Both the position numbers and the translations under genes were made by a program. The notes under the pieces were generated by a model, which worked only from the letters and a program-made list of their open reading frames with translations, made no database searches and was not told where the DNA came from. From NCBI RefSeq assembly GCF_000969645.2, contig NZ_CP014222.1:434001-498000 (forward strand): a stretch of 64,000 bases of DNA. Direction: 5' to 3'. The stretch comes from Janthinobacterium sp. B9-8. Its GTDB lineage: Bacteria > Pseudomonadota > Gammaproteobacteria > Burkholderiales > Chitinibacteraceae. Below are positions 62,509 to 64,000 of this stretch, piece after piece (positions within the stretch are counted from its first letter, which is position 1; each line of letters opens with the position of its first letter).

Positions 62509-62913
62509 ATGAAAATTGCAATGCTAGTGTTAATTTTTTTGAGTTTGATATTTATAAGTGTTATGTATTATTTTTTTAGCTTAGATTTGAGTGTTATTAA
62601 CCAATCAAAATACAGAGTGGACCGTGTAGATTGTCAATCAAATTATGGTAAGAGGTGGATTTTTAATAAGATAAATTCAAGTGATTCTCAAAGAAAGTGA
62701 CTATGGGTTAAACATGGTTCAGCAATCCAGTGTAAGTTTAGTGTTCAAGGGAACGTCTCAGATCTGAAAGTAGTGGTAGGTTATTTTCACGAGAATAAAG
62801 GCTCAATTTCTTTAGTAATAAAAGAAGAAAGCGGTGTTTGGGCAATGGACATTAATGAGTCCGTAGGAAATAAAATAAAACGGCATGAGAAGATAAAAAT
62901 ATTGTTTCAGTAA
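62509..62913 (+). pseudogene. Small membrane protein gene interrupted by an in-frame TGA
   Basis: The frame starts MKIAMLVLIFLSLIFISVM with an N-terminal membrane helix, meets TGA at codon 64 (62698-62700), and continues in the same frame without any stop for 70 further codons (LWVKHGSAIQCKFSV to KIKILFQ) to a TAA at 62911. The downstream part looks like a normal protein, with a Cys in each half. A single nonsense change, for example CGA or TGG to TGA, would explain it. No family was recognised. AT-rich codon use suggests transfer. Confidence 0.6.
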
Positions 62914-63538
62914 TTTTATGTAACGATTGGAGGTCGGTCCTGCAACCAGACAAAATAGTCTTGTAGGGTGGGTTAGTTTTATCAACCCGCGCTGGTAGAT
63001 ATCAGTGTGGAGTGTATGCAGATTGATATGTCTAATAAAATTAATCATATGGTGGATGATGTTTGTGTGTATAGACGTAGAGAAGACGGGTATGGGAACT
63101 AATTATAAATTGTTTTTTTAATTGATAATAAATAATTAAATATCAAATTGACTTTATTTGGCATATTCAATATTAACTCATTCATTGCTCATTTTTTCAA
63201 ACGACGCCAGTGATATTAGGCGTCGCTTCAATCTAGCGTGTATCGCCTAAAGCACAGCATAAAAACATCGCTTGCCAATCCGATTGTGTTGCAAAATGTC
63301 AACGGCATAGTCTTGTTTGAAACAATCTGGTATTTCTGTAATAACAATCACTTAGCTATTTTTAAGCCTAGTTCAGGTGCAGTTTTTGGCTACTTTCTTT
63401 GCGCTTTCTTACATTATATTTCCCCTGTTGCCCTGCGCTGCATTAGGATTTTAAATCACTGCTTGCAGTGCTTGTCATGATTAGGGCTGGAATTTTGCCC
63501 GTCAATCCTCAGCGCATCAGTCAACTACGGGACTGTCT
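62914..63538. other. AT-rich spacer before the S8 protease gene
   Basis: 625 bases with the dispersed repeat at 62966-62990 and a GACGCC/GGCGTC hairpin near 63208-63230 lacking a T run. An 80-codon frame from 63238 has no SD or family likeness. The 100 bases before the protease gene hold its likely promoter, not resolved. Confidence 0.4.
62966..62990. repeat. Dispersed 25-bp palindromic repeat, copy 2
   Basis: GGGTGGGTT and AACCCGC arms around AGTTTTATC; 23 of 25 bases match 40998-41022. Confidence 0.7.
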
Positions 63539-64000
63539 ATGAAGCAAAAAACTCTGGCAACGGCGGTTAGCCTTGCCCTCTCTCTGCTTGTTCTTGATGC
63601 TTACAGTGCCACGCCGGTTCAGGATCGTTATTACCCGCTCACTCCGGGTGATCCTTTGCTTAGCCAGCAATGGTTTTTGCAAAATACGGGGCAGAATGCT
63701 TTTTCTAAATCGGGTGGTGTGCCCGGTATGGATTTGAATTTAGATTTCACTACTCAGCGCGGTATTCGTGGTGCTGGGGTGACGATTGCTGTGATTGATG
63801 ATGGTCTGGAAATTAAGCACCCCGATCTGGCAGCAAATATTAAGCGTGGCTCTAAGAATTTTGTAACGGGATCGGATGATCCAAGTCCGGATAGCCCGCA
63901 CAATGCTCACGGTACTGCTGTGGCAGGGATTGCAGCAGCGGTGGGTTTTAATGGCATTGGTGGCCGGGGTGTTGCACCTAAAGCGGGCTTAAAAGGCTAT
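63539..64000 (+). CDS. Kexin-like S8 serine protease, N-terminal part (cut by window end)
   Basis: The frame is open from the ATG at 63539 to the window end, 154 residues. A signal peptide (about 1-24) precedes DPLLSQQWFLQNTGQ, characteristic of proprotein-convertase-type subtilases. The catalytic Asp is in TIAVIDDGLEIKHPDL and the catalytic His in NAHGTAVAGIAAA. The Ser and any P domain lie outside. It should be a secreted protease. It is the last gene in the window. Confidence 0.9.
   Translation, partial: MKQKTLATAVSLALSLLVLDAYSATPVQDRYYPLTPGDPLLSQQWFLQNTGQNAFSKSGGVPGMDLNLDFTTQRGIRGAGVTIAVIDDGLEIKHPDLAANIKRGSKNFVTGSDDPSPDSPHNAHGTAVAGIAAAVGFNGIGGRGVAPKAGLKGY

Noticed and set aside
62698-62700. 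Selenocysteine at the in-frame TGA of the small membrane gene
   Set aside because: No bacterial SECIS-like stem was evident just after the TGA and no selenoprotein family match; a nonsense mutation is simpler.
63238-63480. 80-codon GTG-start frame upstream of the S8 protease
   Set aside because: No SD, no family likeness; probably non-coding AT-rich DNA.

Overview
The window looks like chromosomal DNA from a betaproteobacterium, most likely of the order Neisseriales (Chromobacteriaceae-like, possibly near Iodobacter). This is inferred from gene order (prmA, a DUF3426 zinc-ribbon gene and tpx in a row; yajC-secD-secF; bioC-bioD), motile Gram-negative features (MCP, YcgR, ComEC, lipoproteins) and moderate GC with AT-rich intergenic spacers. 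It was not checked by any database search. No rRNA, CRISPR array, prophage or intact insertion sequence was seen.

Layout. 0-8 kb: the start of comEC (cut by the window edge), a GST, a UbiH-family hydroxylase, dsbC, a DUF3025 gene, thiol peroxidase tpx next to a paralogue that has lost its catalytic residues, then the DUF3426 gene and prmA. 8-16 kb: bacteriohemerythrin behind an FNR-like box, yajC-secD-secF, dedA, bioC-bioD, a SCO1 protein and the c-di-GMP effector YcgR. 16-24 kb: a YeeZ-like epimerase, a 2Fe-2S flavoreductase, three identical tRNA-Thr genes, def, a secreted hypothetical, a VOC protein, a small inverted-repeat element, an EamA transporter and a dCache chemoreceptor. 24-36 kb: a GIN-domain protein, a 5'-nucleotidase, an AraC regulator, a HAD phosphatase overlapping a SemiSWEET, DegV, argJ, yjdM, an unusual cupin plus jacalin-lectin protein, and metNIQ. 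36-49 kb: a tripartite 7TMR-DISM hybrid kinase, an MpaB-family oxygenase translationally coupled to a terpene-cyclase-like membrane protein, a B12-binding radical SAM protein with a relic of a second copy, rarD, mutY, an AsmA protein, a thioesterase, a LEA14-like lipoprotein and a coiled-coil membrane protein. 49-55 kb: a fructose-type sugar locus (PfkB kinase, ROK regulator, FucU-like mutarotase, ABC ATPase, permease and binding protein). 55-64 kb: a DUF4124 protein, a CHASE2 adenylate cyclase coupled to a FecR-like protein, a large glycine-rich lipoprotein, then an AT-rich segment with a pentapeptide-repeat protein, a small membrane protein gene broken by an in-frame TGA, and the start of a kexin-like S8 protease cut by the window edge.

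How genes work together. SecDF-YajC forms the accessory translocase. MetNIQ imports methionine. The FrcBCA-like transporter, mutarotase, kinase and ROK regulator form a self-contained sugar uptake and phosphorylation unit. BioC and BioD are biotin steps without the rest of the pathway here. The most unusual content is the residue-stripped Tpx paralogue, the three-domain cupin/lectin protein with a large palindrome upstream, and the coupled MpaB oxygenase and Pyr4-like membrane protein, two families best known from fungal meroterpenoid biosynthesis.
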